DNA of 64,000 nt from Corynebacterium timonense (GTDB taxonomy: Bacteria > Actinomycetota > Actinomycetes > Mycobacteriales > Mycobacteriaceae): assembly GCF_900105305.1 (NCBI RefSeq), contig NZ_LT629765.1, positions 1,178,001 through 1,242,000 of the forward strand. Direction: 5' to 3'. Shown in pieces: positions 17,730 through 28,868 of this stretch. A program made the translations under genes and the position numbers. The stretch's first letter is position 1. Every line of letters begins with the position of its first letter. The notes beneath the pieces were generated by a model. That model was not told where the DNA came from. It worked only from the letters and a program-made list of their open reading frames with translations, and made no database searches.

Positions 17730-18212
17730 TTAGGCGTGTCCCTGGTTCCTCAAGTCCCGCAATTTTTTTAAGTAGGCGATTTCCGCTTCCAGCCGTTCAA
17801 CCTGGCAGCGAAGCTTTTCTTCCTCAGAAAGCACCTTCGGTTTGCCTGAACCTTTCGGCCTGCCCTTCGGCTTCGGGCGCAGAGCCTCGTCGCCGCCTTT
17901 GCGCCACTTAATCACCCAGTCCTTGACGAGTTGATCGGATGAAAGATTGAACTCTCGGGCAAGATCCATCTTCGACTCACCGGCCAGATGACGTTCCACA
18001 ACCTCCTTCTTCGTCTCGAAGGAGTAGCGCTGCTTGTTCGGTTTCTCCACGAGACATAGCCTGCCACGCAGTTGGAAACGGCGATAGAGGCAGCGCGCTG
18101 CATCCCTCGAGACACCGACAACACGAGAAGCGGCGTGGGAACCCATTCCCTGCTCAAAAAGGTCGACTAACTGCTCACGCTGAACTTCACTCAGCGAACT
18201 ACGTGCTCTCAA
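17730..18212 (-). CDS. IS3-family OrfA (helix-turn-helix DNA-binding protein)
   Basis: 160 aa. It contains two HTH-like segments (LVDLFEQGMGSHAASRVVGVSRDAA and LAREFNLSSDQLVKDWVIKW) and a C-terminal coiled coil (LSEEEKLRCQVERLEAEIAYLKKL) that mediates multimerisation in IS3 transposases. It starts 64 bp inside the right inverted repeat. OrfB follows in the -1 frame. Confidence 0.9.
   Translation of the reverse strand: MRARSSLSEVQREQLVDLFEQGMGSHAASRVVGVSRDAARCLYRRFQLRGRLCLVEKPNKQRYSFETKKEVVERHLAGESKMDLAREFNLSSDQLVKDWVIKWRKGGDEALRPKPKGRPKGSGKPKVLSEEEKLRCQVERLEAEIAYLKKLRDLRNQGHA
17763..17769 (-). other. A7 programmed -1 frameshift site of the IS3 element
   Basis: In orfA phase the codons read TTA AAA AAA TTG. 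The perfect A AAA AAA heptamer lets ribosomes slip -1 into the orfB frame, the standard way IS3 elements make OrfAB transposase. OrfA ends 33 bases further on. Confidence 0.8.
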
Positions 18213-18314
18213 AGAACATGCTCCCCACTAGTTGTTAGCAACTGATTTCTCAGTCCAACTAATGGGGAGCAGTTCACGTCAGGCGGGGGATGCGCTCCGA
18301 GCGGTACCGGATGC

Positions 18315-18686
18315 CTAGCTCCCGGAGTTCCGGCGCACGGCCGCGAGCTCGGCCTCGGCGCGGGCCTTGGCCTGGTCGTCGTCAGCGTCGAGCTCGCTCT
18401 TCGCGGAGGCGGAGTCGACCTCGTCGGCGAAAATGGCGTAGTCCGCAAGGACGGTCACCTTATCGCCCTGCACGGAGAGGAACCCGCCCTGCACGGCGGC
18501 GACGACGCGGTCGCCGTCGACGGGACGGATCGTCACCACACCGTTTTCCTTGAGCTGTCCAAGAAGCGGCTCGTGGCCGGGCAGGATACCGATCTCACCC
18601 TCGGTGGTCTGAGCCGTGAGGATGCTGGCCTGACCCGACCAGAGCATGCGGTCGACCGAGACCAGTTGCACGGTGATGTCAGCCAT
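18315..18686 (-). CDS. atpC: ATP synthase epsilon subunit
   Basis: 123 aa from ATG 18686 ([18 protein letters not shown]). The N-terminal beta-sandwich ([17 protein letters not shown]) and the C-terminal helical region ([14 protein letters not shown]) of F1 epsilon are visible. It connects the gamma stalk to the c-ring and damps ATP hydrolysis. Last gene of the atp operon, 10 bases after atpD; the IS3 element begins 38 bp downstream. Confidence 0.96.
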   Translation of the reverse strand: MADITVQLVSVDRMLWSGQASILTAQTTEGEIGILPGHEPLLGQLKENGVVTIRPVDGDRVVAAVQGGFLSVQGDKVTVLADYAIFADEVDSASAKSELDADDDQAKARAEAELAAVRRNSGS

Positions 18687-18696
18687 GTCGGCCCTC

Positions 18697-20175
<1,479 letters not shown>

Positions 20176-21150
20176 TTAGTCACTTTCTCCGCTACCCGAC
20201 AGCGCGCCAGCGCCGCCGATAATTTCGGTGATTTCCTGGGTGATTTTAGCCTGACGGGCTTGGTTTGCCTCACGCGACAGGTTGTTGGCCAGGTCCGTCG
20301 CGTTGTCCGTTGCGTTCTTCATGGCGGTCCTGCGCGACGCGGACTCCGACGCGGACGACTCCAGAAAGATCGAGTACAGGCTCCTAGAGACGTACGCCGG
20401 CAGCAGCTTGTCCATCAGCGTGTCGGGGTCCGGCTCGAAATCCATGTCCGGCTGGAGCTCGCCGCTTGTCGACGCCTCCTGCTCCTGCTCCTGCCCGGAA
20501 CCGTTGATATTCGTCTCAATGGGGAGCAGCTGATGAACGCGGGCCTCCTGGGCGAGCATGGACACGAACTCCGTGTAGACCACGTGCACTCGGTCGAACC
20601 CGGGGACGGCTTCTCCTTCGGGGGCGTTGAGCCCCTCGCGCCACTTCACTTCGCCCTCGGAACCGGCGAGGAAGCCGTCGACGATGTGACGGCGCACGTC
20701 GTGAGTTTCTTCCCACGTCGGCTTCTGGGACCACCCAGTCCACGCCCCGGCGATGTCCATGTCGCGGAACCTAAAGTGCGTGACGCCCTTGCCACCTGTG
20801 ACGTAGCGAACCACGTCGTAGCCAGACTCCCTGAGCATGCGCTCCAGGCTTGCCGCCTTCTTTAGCACGTTGTGGTTGTAACCGCCAGCCATACCGCGGT
20901 CGGAGGTGACCACGAGGATTGCTGCGACCCGACCGTTCTCACGCTCGCGGAGCATGGGATGGTCGAGGGAGCTCGCAGCGGCGAGGCGTTCCATGACGTT
21001 AGTCATTTCGTCGGCGTAGGGCTTTGCCGCCGCGACGCGTTGCTGGGCCTTCGTGATCTGCGAGGTCGCGATCAGCTCCTGGGCCTTGGTGATCTTCTTC
21101 GTGGAGTTGACGGACCTGATGCGGTCACGCAGTTCGCGAAGAGTTGCCAT
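20176..21150 (-). CDS. atpG: ATP synthase gamma subunit
   Basis: 324 aa. N-terminal ATLRELRDRIRSVNSTKKITKAQELI and C-terminal SRRTAMKNATDNATDLANNLSREANQARQAKITQEITEIIGGA form the antiparallel coiled coil that rotates within the F1 hexamer. A middle acidic insert (NGSGQEQEQEASTSGELQPD) is longer than in E. coli, as in other actinobacteria. It sits between atpA and atpD. Confidence 0.97.
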   Translation of the reverse strand: MATLRELRDRIRSVNSTKKITKAQELIATSQITKAQQRVAAAKPYADEMTNVMERLAAASSLDHPMLRERENGRVAAILVVTSDRGMAGGYNHNVLKKAASLERMLRESGYDVVRYVTGGKGVTHFRFRDMDIAGAWTGWSQKPTWEETHDVRRHIVDGFLAGSEGEVKWREGLNAPEGEAVPGFDRVHVVYTEFVSMLAQEARVHQLLPIETNINGSGQEQEQEASTSGELQPDMDFEPDPDTLMDKLLPAYVSRSLYSIFLESSASESASRRTAMKNATDNATDLANNLSREANQARQAKITQEITEIIGGAGALSGSGESD

Positions 21151-21198
21151 GGTGTACTTCCCTCCCTTCCTTAAGTAGTGGTTTTTTCCAAGTAGCGG

Positions 21199-22833
21199 CT
21201 ACTTGGAGCGGTTAACGTTGAGCTTGTTCTTCGACACCTCGTTGGAGTCGAGGGCTTCGGCTTCCTCCTCGCGGACGATGCGCTTGCCCTCGCTGGTCTT
21301 GAAGGTGCGAGCGAAGTCGGCGTTCACGCGGGTGAGAGTCTCCTTGGACTGGTCGTCTAGGGCAGCCCCGCCGGCGATCTGCTCGTAGACCTCGGGCGCC
21401 TTGGAGCGCAGGTGGTCGTGCAGCTCGAATTCGTAGCGGCGGACATCTTCGACGGGAACGACGTCGAAAGCACCCTCGTTGGCGAGCCAGATGGAGATGA
21501 TCTGGAATTCCACGGCCTGCGGCGAGTTCTCCGGCTGCTTGAGCAGCTCAACGAGGCGCTGGCCGCGCTCGAGCTGGCGCTTTGACGCGGAGTCGAGGTC
21601 GGAGGCGAACGCCGCGAAGGCCTCGAGGTCGCGGTAGGCCGCGAGGTCGAGACGCAGGTTACCGGCGACCTTCTTCATGCCCTTCGTCTGTGCGGCGCCA
21701 CCGACACGGGACACCGAGATACCGACGTCGATGGCCGGACGGACGCCCTGGTTGAACAGGTCGGACTGGAGGAAGACCTGGCCGTCGGTGATGGAGATCA
21801 CGTTCGTCGGGATGAAGGCGCCCACGTCGTTCGCCTTCGTCTCGATGATCGGCAGCGCGGTCAGGGAGCCGCCACCCAGCTCGTCGTTGAGCTTTGCGGC
21901 GCGCTCGAGGAGGCGGGAGTGCAGGTAGAACACGTCACCCGGGTAGGCCTCGCGGCCCGGCGGGCGGCGCAGCAGAAGCGAAATCGCGCGGTACGCCTCG
22001 GCCTGCTTGGTCAAGTCGTCGTAAATGACCAGGACGTGCTTGCCCTGGTACATCCAGTGCTGGCCGAGGGCTGCGCCGGAGAAGGGCGCAAGCCACTTGA
22101 AGCCAGCGGAGTCGGACGCGGGAGCAGCCACGATCGTGGTGTACTCGAGCGCGCCGTGCTCCTCCAGGGTGGCGCGAACGCCAGCGATGGTCGAGCCCTT
22201 CTGGCCGATGGCCACGTAGATGCAGCGCACCTGCTTCGAGGGGTCGCCCGTCTCCCAGAAGGACTTCTGGTTCAAGATGGTGTCGATGCAGACCGCGGTC
22301 TTGCCGGTCTTGCGGTCGCCGATGATCAGCTGGCGCTGGCCCCGGCCGATGGGGGTCATGGCGTCGATCGCCTTCATACCCGTCGCCATCGGCTCCTCCA
22401 CCGGCTGGCGGTCGAGAACGCCCGCGGCCTGCAGCTCGAGGGCACGCTCTTCGTCGGACTCGATGGCGCCGAGGCCGTCGATCGGCTGGCCTAGGGGGTT
22501 AATAACGCGGCCGAGGAACTTCTCCCCGACCGGGATGGACAGGACCTCTCCGGTCCTCTTGACTGTGTCGCCTTCGGTGAGGGACTCGAAGTTGCCCAGG
22601 ACAACGACACCGATGGTGTCGGTGTCTAGGTTCTGTGCAACGCCGATGACACCGTTGGGGAACTCGAGCAGCTCGTTCGTCATGCAGCTCGGCAGCCCAG
22701 AAACCTGGGCGATGCCGTCTGCAGCCGAAGTCACCACGCCGACCTCCTCACGGGAGGCCTCCGCAGAGTAGCTCGAGGTGTAGTTCGCTATCGCGCTACG
22801 GATCTCATCGGAGGAGATCGTCAGCTCCGCCAT
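21199..22833 (-). CDS. atpA: ATP synthase alpha subunit
   Basis: 544 aa from ATG 22833 ([15 protein letters not shown]), 41 bp after atpH; an in-frame upstream ATG at 22866 lacks family sequence. Non-catalytic nucleotide-binding subunit: P-loop [17 protein letters not shown], the [17 protein letters not shown] signature, and LYGE-like region replaced as usual. The C-terminus has the ~25-residue extension seen in mycobacteria and corynebacteria, which suppresses ATPase activity in mycobacteria. Confidence 0.97.
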   Translation of the reverse strand: MAELTISSDEIRSAIANYTSSYSAEASREEVGVVTSAADGIAQVSGLPSCMTNELLEFPNGVIGVAQNLDTDTIGVVVLGNFESLTEGDTVKRTGEVLSIPVGEKFLGRVINPLGQPIDGLGAIESDEERALELQAAGVLDRQPVEEPMATGMKAIDAMTPIGRGQRQLIIGDRKTGKTAVCIDTILNQKSFWETGDPSKQVRCIYVAIGQKGSTIAGVRATLEEHGALEYTTIVAAPASDSAGFKWLAPFSGAALGQHWMYQGKHVLVIYDDLTKQAEAYRAISLLLRRPPGREAYPGDVFYLHSRLLERAAKLNDELGGGSLTALPIIETKANDVGAFIPTNVISITDGQVFLQSDLFNQGVRPAIDVGISVSRVGGAAQTKGMKKVAGNLRLDLAAYRDLEAFAAFASDLDSASKRQLERGQRLVELLKQPENSPQAVEFQIISIWLANEGAFDVVPVEDVRRYEFELHDHLRSKAPEVYEQIAGGAALDDQSKETLTRVNADFARTFKTSEGKRIVREEEAEALDSNEVSKNKLNVNRSK

Positions 22834-22874
22834 GTTCTTCCTGCTCTCGGTAGTTGGTTCCAGCATATTTTTGT

Positions 22875-23708
22875 CTAGTAGGCCATCTCTGCCGCGAGGT
22901 CGGCGCGAAGACGCGCGAGCTTGCCGCGCGTCGACCCATCGATCTCCTCGTGGCCGACGCGGATGATCATCCCGCCGAGGAGGCTGGGGTCAACCTCGGT
23001 GTGGATGGCCATCTCCCGGCCGTAAATGGTTTCAAGCTTGCCGGCGAGCGCCTCGCGCTGGGAGGCATCGAGAGCCTCGGCGGAGGTGACGCGAGCGACG
23101 GCCTTGCCGCGCATGTCCGCGACCAACGCCGCCACAGCGGCGAGATCGTCGACCGGGTTGTGCTCAGGGCGCCCGATCACCTGGAGCGCGAGGGCCTCGG
23201 TGAACATCGTCACTTTGCCGTAGATCACGTTGGCCAGCAGGCCGCGCTTTTGTTGTGCACCAGCAGTGCGGTCAGCAAGAAGCTGGGTGAGCTGCTTCTC
23301 CTGCTCCAGCAGCACCGAGAGCTGGAAGAGCTCGTCTTCCACCTCTTCGAGCGTGCCCTGGTTCTCGGCACCCAGCAGAAGTGCTCGGCGGCCGAGCCAG
23401 ACCAGGCCCGTGCGCAGGTCTCGGCTCGAGGACCACTCCTCTCGCGCGACAGCACGAAGGATCTGGGCGGTGGGCTCAGCCACCTTCTCACCAAAGACCG
23501 TCAGCAGGATGCCCTCCCGCTGGTCAGCGTCGAGGGCGTTGTCTGCGACCGCGACACGCAAAGAGCGGTCGAGGTCCAGCTGGTCCACGACGAGGAACAG
23601 CTCGGTGCCGATCTGCGCTGCGACAGCGACGGTGTCGCCGGAGGTGCGGATGAGCTCGTCGAGCTTCTCCGCCACATTGTTTCGTGCTTCGCGACTAGCT
23701 GCCTTCAT
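22875..23708 (-). CDS. atpH: ATP synthase delta subunit
   Basis: 277 aa, the actinobacterial length (E. coli ~177). The N-terminal helical bundle is extended, and the C-terminus has [33 protein letters not shown], the delta/OSCP signature. It links F1 to the peripheral stalk. Five bases separate it from atpF. Confidence 0.95.
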   Translation of the reverse strand: MKAASREARNNVAEKLDELIRTSGDTVAVAAQIGTELFLVVDQLDLDRSLRVAVADNALDADQREGILLTVFGEKVAEPTAQILRAVAREEWSSSRDLRTGLVWLGRRALLLGAENQGTLEEVEDELFQLSVLLEQEKQLTQLLADRTAGAQQKRGLLANVIYGKVTMFTEALALQVIGRPEHNPVDDLAAVAALVADMRGKAVARVTSAEALDASQREALAGKLETIYGREMAIHTEVDPSLLGGMIIRVGHEEIDGSTRGKLARLRADLAAEMAY

Positions 23709-23713
23709 CTCGC

Positions 23714-24283
23714 CTACTTCCTCGTCGAAACGCTGTCGAGCTCAGCCAGGAAGTCGTCGATCGTCGACGAGCGACGGGTGGTGTCCGACAGCTCGGTGCC
23801 GAGCAGGCGCTCGGCGAGGGTGATCGAGTTCTGGCCCATCTCGGTGCGCAGTTCGGAGACAACCTGCTCGCGGGAGGCAAGCAGCTGCTTCTCACCGGCT
23901 TCGACAATGCGGCGGGACTCCGCTTCGGCGTTGGCGCGGGCCTCGGCCTCGATTTCCTTACCGCGGGCGCGCGCGGCCTCGCGGATCTCGGCGGCTTCGG
24001 CGCGGGCCTCGGCGAGCTCGGCGTTGTTCTTCTCCAGGGCAGCCTTGGCCTCCGCCTGGGCGACCTCGGCACGTTCAATGCCGCCCTTAATGCGGTCTTC
24101 GCGCTCCGCAAGAACCTCTTGGAACTTAGGAAGCACAAACTTCCAGAAGAGGATGAAGACGACGACGAAGACGACCAGAGACCACACCACGTCGTACATG
24201 GGGGGAAGAAGGATCGAGGGCTCGCCCTCCAAGGGGAGCTCAGCGCCTTCTGCCGCCACGATAAATTCGGTGACGTTCGTCAT
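23714..24283 (-). CDS. atpF: ATP synthase b subunit
   Basis: 189 aa. One N-terminal membrane helix ([23 protein letters not shown]) is followed by a long charged coiled coil ([38 protein letters not shown], shown in part), the peripheral stalk layout. It lies between atpE and atpH. Confidence 0.95.
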   Translation of the reverse strand: MTNVTEFIVAAEGAELPLEGEPSILLPPMYDVVWSLVVFVVVFILFWKFVLPKFQEVLAEREDRIKGGIERAEVAQAEAKAALEKNNAELAEARAEAAEIREAARARGKEIEAEARANAEAESRRIVEAGEKQLLASREQVVSELRTEMGQNSITLAERLLGTELSDTTRRSSTIDDFLAELDSVSTRK

Positions 24284-24330
24284 AGGTTGCTCCTGCTCTA
24301 AAAAGGTGTACGTGGTTGCGCTGGTTCTTT

Positions 24331-24684
<354 letters not shown>

Positions 24685-25479
24685 TTAGTGCGAATCCGCG
24701 TGCAGCGATAGTTCGATGTACACCGCCGTCAGGAGGGCGAAGATGTACGCCTGCAGGAAGATAATGATCAGCTCGTACAGGGTGAACAGCAGCGCCGCGA
24801 TAATCGTCAGACCACTCAGGGCCGTCCATGCGTTGAGCTGCCAGAAGAAGAAGTTCGTGGCGGAGTACAACAGGACGAGAATGATGTGGCCGGCCAGGAA
24901 ATTCGCCATGAGACGAAGAGCTAGTGTGACCGGACGCAGAATGAAGGTCGAGAAAATCTCGATCGGCACCACGAGGATGTGGAGGAAGGGCGGCAAGCCG
25001 GGGATCACGACCGAGTGCTTGAAGTAGCTTGCGCCGTAGCGCTTCACGCCAGCGTAGATCATCGCAATGTAGGCCACAACGGCGAGCACGATCGGCATAC
25101 CGATACGCGCGTTCGGGGAAATGTTGAGGCCCGGGATGATCGTGGCTGCATTCATGAACAGGATCGTGAAGAAGATGGTGGCAATAACCGGCAGGAACCG
25201 CTTGCCGTCCTTCTTCCCCAACGTGTCTTCCGCGATCTGGACACGGACAAAGTCCACGCCCAGCTCCGCGACATTCTGCAGGCCTTTAGGAACCAGCTGC
25301 GGCTTCCTAAACGCAATGACAAAGAGGAGCACCAAGACAGCCGCCACGAAGAGGCGGACGATCATGATGCGATCCAGCGCGAACCACCCATTGGCGAAGT
25401 CCTCACCAATGATGTGGCCATACGTCTGCCCCGGGAAAAATTCTGGACCAAGTGCGGGCGGGTGGAAGGTACCCTTCAT
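24685..25479 (-). CDS. atpB: ATP synthase a subunit
   Basis: 264 aa from ATG 25479 (MKGTFHPPALGPEFFPGQ), with GAGG seven bases upstream; the longer frame to 25566 begins with non-conserved sequence. Multi-pass membrane protein with the essential Arg in LALRLMANFLAGHI and a C-terminal FALLTAVYIELSLH. It forms the proton half-channels beside the c-ring. Confidence 0.96.
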   Translation of the reverse strand: MKGTFHPPALGPEFFPGQTYGHIIGEDFANGWFALDRIMIVRLFVAAVLVLLFVIAFRKPQLVPKGLQNVAELGVDFVRVQIAEDTLGKKDGKRFLPVIATIFFTILFMNAATIIPGLNISPNARIGMPIVLAVVAYIAMIYAGVKRYGASYFKHSVVIPGLPPFLHILVVPIEIFSTFILRPVTLALRLMANFLAGHIILVLLYSATNFFFWQLNAWTALSGLTIIAALLFTLYELIIIFLQAYIFALLTAVYIELSLHADSH

Positions 25480-25767
25480 GCCCTCGGCCAAAGTTGTAAC
25501 GCTCAGCGTTCTCTCCCGTTCTCGGGCCGCACCCGTTGCCGGGCACGGTGCGATGGACGTCTTCAAGTGGGCTGCAACCGCGGCGGACTCCGTCGCACAT
25601 CAGCAACCGCGGTGCAGGGGATGTTCCTTCAGGCAGTTTCACGCCAACTCGCAAGCAGGCCCATGTCCACCTCAAGCAAACCCAGCGGCTAGCCTAACAG
25701 GTTCCGTAGCATTTAGTCGCGTCAGGGGGCGTGGTCTCCACCCCCAGGCCAATACGCCGGGGATTCG
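25480..25767 (-). promoter_or_regulatory. Gap between atpI-like gene and atpB, probable atp promoter region
   Basis: 288 bp without a convincing gene. On the minus strand near 25700-25680 the stretch CCTGTTAGGCTAGCC could hold a -10 element, but no confident -35 is seen. In C. glutamicum the main atp promoter is reported near this place; here the assignment is only positional. Confidence 0.3.
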
Positions 25768-26268
25768 TCACCTATCGACGTATACGACGCGCGTGGTGAT
25801 GACCCCCCAGGCCTCCACCGCAAGTACCACCACGAGGGCGAGAATCGTCGTCACGCCAAAAGCGACGTGGTCGTAAAACTGCAGGTCGCGGATGAGCGCG
25901 AGGACGATAATCAAGACCACCATCTTGACTAGCCACCCACCGAGGACGATCGCCATCGTCGTCGACGGCGACGTGCCCGAGGACACGAGGACCGACAGCG
26001 CGGTCAGGAGCACGAAACCGCCGCCAATCGCGGCGCCCATGATCACGGCCCACAACCCCGGCAGCCCTCGGGTCGCACCCCACGCCATGAGAGAGACGAT
26101 GGTCAGCGCGAGCAAAACCCAGCCGCCGAGTCGCAGCGCCCGCACGAGAGGGGCGCGGGGGTCGTCGAAGCCCGCCTCAGCGTCGTTGACCGCGAGGTCG
26201 CCTTCGCTTGCCGACGCCCCATGGGCGTCGCCGGCACCGTTTCCCTGCCCGTTTTCATGTGTAGTCAC
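25768..26268 (-). CDS. AtpI-like membrane protein upstream of the ATP synthase genes
   Basis: 166 aa from GTG 26268. A polar Asp/Glu/Gly-rich N-terminus of ~50 residues precedes four membrane segments (GGWVLLALTIVSLMAWGA, GLWAVIMGAAIGGGFVLLTA, IVLGGWLVKMVVLIIVLALI, FGVTTILALVVVLAVEAWG). Position directly before atpB and topology fit the AtpI/Atp-zeta type accessory protein that helps c-ring assembly. It diverges from the gene at 26353. Confidence 0.78.
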   Translation of the reverse strand: MTTHENGQGNGAGDAHGASASEGDLAVNDAEAGFDDPRAPLVRALRLGGWVLLALTIVSLMAWGATRGLPGLWAVIMGAAIGGGFVLLTALSVLVSSGTSPSTTMAIVLGGWLVKMVVLIIVLALIRDLQFYDHVAFGVTTILALVVVLAVEAWGVITTRVVYVDR

Positions 26269-26352
26269 AGCTTCGCATCCTACCCGCGGCGCAAAAGTGT
26301 CTACGGTGGGGAGGTGTACGCGATTTCTTATGGAACCACACGAGGAGGAATC

Positions 26353-27018
26353 ATGGCTCACAACGTTGCAATCATCGGCGCACACGGCAAGGTCGCCCGT
26401 CTGGCGGTGCCGCGCCTTCGCGAACAGGGACACACCGTCGTCGGACTGATCCGCAAGCAGGAGCAGGTCTCGGACGTCGAGGCGGACGGCGCGACGCCGG
26501 TCGTCTTCGACATCCAGGACAACGACACCGCCGCGATCGAAAAGCTTTTGCGCGAGCGCGAGATCGACACTGTCGTCTGGTCTGCGGGCGCCGGCGGTGG
26601 TAACCCGGAGCGGACCTACGCCGTCGACCGCGACGCTGCCAAGCGCGCGATCGACGCCGCGGTAGCGGCGGGCGTTGGCCACTTCATCATGGTCTCGTAC
26701 TTCGGTGCCGGCCTCGACCACGGAGTGGACAAGGACAACGACTTCTACCCCTACGCGCAGGCGAAGGGCGAGGCGGACGACCACCTGGAGCGCTCCGGCC
26801 TCAACTTCACCCTGGTGCGCCCAAGCATGCTCACCCTGGAGGAGGGCACGGGCCGGATCGACGCCTCCGCCGACGAGCCCACCGAGACCAGCCGTGCCAA
26901 CGTGGCCCGCGTCGTTGCCGCCGCTGTGGACAACGGCCCGGCAGGCGACGCCACGCTGAACCGCGTCATCGAGTTCAACGACGGCGAAACCCGCATCGAG
27001 GACGTTCTGGGCAACTAG
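26353..27018 (+). CDS. NAD(P)-binding, NmrA/SDR-like oxidoreductase or sensor
   Basis: 221 aa from ATG 26353 with a strong GAGGAGGAA ribosome site. VAIIGAHGKVARLAVPRLREQGH is a Rossmann N-terminus of the atypical SDR (NAD(P)H-binding, YwnB/NmrA-like) type. Later it has FIMVSYFGAG and YAQAKGEADDHLERSGLNFTLVRPSML with a YxxxK-like motif. Often annotated as sugar epimerase-like; substrate unknown. Its stop overlaps the wecA stop region on the other strand by four bases. Confidence 0.8.
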   Translation: MAHNVAIIGAHGKVARLAVPRLREQGHTVVGLIRKQEQVSDVEADGATPVVFDIQDNDTAAIEKLLREREIDTVVWSAGAGGGNPERTYAVDRDAAKRAIDAAVAAGVGHFIMVSYFGAGLDHGVDKDNDFYPYAQAKGEADDHLERSGLNFTLVRPSMLTLEEGTGRIDASADEPTETSRANVARVVAAAVDNGPAGDATLNRVIEFNDGETRIEDVLGN

Positions 27019-28178
27019 CCGGGCCCAGCAGTCGGGTCCGTGTGTACCGGCCCGATCTTGCCCCGCATGAGCGGCACGGCCGTTAGCGCCGCCGCCGCGA
27101 GGAGCGCGGCGACGGTAAAGCCGGTGGCCCAGGTGACCGGGACGATGGAATAGCTCACCGCTCCGAAAGCGACGGCCGAGACCCACAGGTAGAGCACGAG
27201 CACCGTGCGGCGGTGGGTGTGGCCGAGCCGCAGGAGACGGTGGTGGATGTGCCCGGCATCGGCGGCAAACGGGCTCTGGCCGCGGGCGGTACGCCGGATC
27301 ACCGCCCAGACGAGGTCGAGCACGGGTAGCGCGACGGCGGCGAGCACGACCACGATGGGGCTGATGAGCGCGACGAAGTCGGCCGCGCCGTAGAGGGACA
27401 TGTTGATTTTTCCAGAGGCCGAGATCGAGGCGGCGGCGAGCAGAAGGCCGATGAGCATCGCGCCAGAGTCCCCCATGAAGATCCGCGCCGGCTCGAAGTT
27501 GTGGGGCAAAAACCCAGCGCAGATGCCCACAAGCGCCGCGCAGATGATCGCTGGCGGGTAGGCGGAAACGGCGCCGCCTTGGTCGTGGAGCACCGTCAGG
27601 GAAAAGACGAGGATGGCCCCGCCCGCGATCATTCCCAGCCCTGCGGCTAGGCCGTCAATACCGTCGACGAAGTTCACCGCGTTGATGAGCACAACGGTGA
27701 AGATCGCGCTCACCGTCACGCCCTGCACCTGGTCGAAGATGAGGGTGGTCCCTCCCCCGACCGGCAGGTAGAAAACAGTGAAGACGAGGCCGAGCAAGCT
27801 CATGAGCACGGCGGCGAAGAACTGGCCGATGAGTTTGGTCAACGCCCCGAGCTCGTACAGGTCGTCGACGATGCCAACGATGACAATTGCCCCCGCACCC
27901 GCGAGCACCGCCGTCATCTCAGGTGTGACGGGCGCGAAGCCGCGGGTCAGCGCTGGTAGCTGCTGGGCGAGGAAGACCGCGGCGACGAACCCGGCGAACA
28001 TGGCCAGACCGCCGACGGAGGGCGTCGGCTGCGTGTGTACGTCGCGCTGCCGGATCTCGGCGACGCGCCCCGTGCGCACGAGGAGCGAGCGAAGCGGCCC
28101 GGTTGCCAGGTACGTAATGGCGGCCGCGACGAGCAGCACGAGGGCGAGCTCGCGCAGCGGCACTCCCGCTCCGCTCAT
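27015..28178 (-). CDS. wecA: Undecaprenyl-phosphate GlcNAc-1-phosphate transferase (WecA/Rfe)
   Basis: 387 aa, about eleven membrane helices. Family motifs: TPSVGGLAMF, VGIVDDLYELGALTKLIGQ, NFVDGIDGLAAG, MGDSGAMLIG and the WecA-specific AGHIHHRLLRLGHTHRR. It loads GlcNAc-1-P on the polyprenyl carrier, in actinobacteria the first step of the arabinogalactan linker. It follows tsaC with no gap (TAA directly followed by ATG), so they share a transcript. Confidence 0.93.
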   Translation of the reverse strand: MSGAGVPLRELALVLLVAAAITYLATGPLRSLLVRTGRVAEIRQRDVHTQPTPSVGGLAMFAGFVAAVFLAQQLPALTRGFAPVTPEMTAVLAGAGAIVIVGIVDDLYELGALTKLIGQFFAAVLMSLLGLVFTVFYLPVGGGTTLIFDQVQGVTVSAIFTVVLINAVNFVDGIDGLAAGLGMIAGGAILVFSLTVLHDQGGAVSAYPPAIICAALVGICAGFLPHNFEPARIFMGDSGAMLIGLLLAAASISASGKINMSLYGAADFVALISPIVVVLAAVALPVLDLVWAVIRRTARGQSPFAADAGHIHHRLLRLGHTHRRTVLVLYLWVSAVAFGAVSYSIVPVTWATGFTVAALLAAAALTAVPLMRGKIGPVHTDPTAGPG

Positions 28179-28838
28179 TTACGTCCTCCGCAGTTGCTCC
28201 GCGTCCAGGCCGAGGACCTCGCCGATGCGCTCGGCGGGAATGGCCCCCTCGCGCAGAATGACGGGCTGCGGCCCCGAGATGTCGATGATGGTGGACGCCT
28301 GCCCCACCTCTGACTCGCCGCCGTCGAGGTAGACGGAGACCGCGTCGCCGAATTGCTGCTTCGCCCCGGCCGCTGTGACGGGCGCGGGGCTTCCCGAGAT
28401 GTTGGCGCTAGATACCGCCATCGGCCCGACCTCCCGCAGCAGCTCGATGGCGAGCGGCTGGTTGGGCATGCGGACGAGGACGGTGCCGCGCGTATCCCCG
28501 AGGTTCCACGGCAGGCTGGGCGCCTCGGGCACCACGATCGACAGCCCGCCGGGCCAGAAAGCCTCGACGAGGGTTTTCGCCGTCTCGGAAAACTCCCGCA
28601 CGAGCCCCTGGATGGTCATCCAGGAGCCGACGAGGACGGGCACGGGCATGTCTGGGCCACGGCGCTTGGTGGCCAGCAGCCTGGCTACGGCGTCGTTGTT
28701 GAAGGCGTCGGCGCCGATGCCGTAGACCGTGTCCGTGGGCAGGACCACGCACTGCCCGGCCCGCAGGGCCTCCACCGCGGCCTTGAGGCCCTTTTCCCGC
28801 CCCTCAGGGTCCAGACAGTTGTGGATCGTGCTCGGCAT
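28179..28838 (-). CDS. tsaC: L-threonylcarbamoyladenylate synthase (TsaC/YwlC/Sua5)
   Basis: 219 aa. VVLPTDTVYGIGADAFNNDAVARLLATKRRGPDMP and SSANISGSPAP are Sua5/YciO/YrdC signatures. It makes threonylcarbamoyl-AMP for t6A37 of tRNAs. Short form without the C-terminal Sua5 domain. The prmC gene lies 30 bp upstream, in the usual prfA-prmC-tsaC order. Confidence 0.94.
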   Translation of the reverse strand: MPSTIHNCLDPEGREKGLKAAVEALRAGQCVVLPTDTVYGIGADAFNNDAVARLLATKRRGPDMPVPVLVGSWMTIQGLVREFSETAKTLVEAFWPGGLSIVVPEAPSLPWNLGDTRGTVLVRMPNQPLAIELLREVGPMAVSSANISGSPAPVTAAGAKQQFGDAVSVYLDGGESEVGQASTIIDISGPQPVILREGAIPAERIGEVLGLDAEQLRRT

Positions 28839-28868
28839 AGCTCTCCCTCGTCTTCTCCTCGGCTCGTG

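Larger units (their letters stand above)
16836..18276 (-). mobile_element. Complete IS3-family (IS150-like) insertion sequence
   Basis: 1441 bp. The ends are imperfect inverted repeats: TGAACTAGCCCCCGAAAGTT on the left and TGAACTGCTCCCCATTAGTT on the complement of the right end, both followed by GGACT. A 3-bp target duplication CGT flanks it (16833-16835 and 18277-18279). It carries orfA and orfB with an A7 slippery site between them. Both frames are intact, so it may still be active. It sits 38 bp downstream of the atpC stop. Confidence 0.93.

Noticed and set aside
25768..27186. 472-codon minus frame covering the 26353 gene
   Set aside because: Only its last 166 codons (AtpI-like) make sense; the rest is antisense to a well-supported + strand gene.
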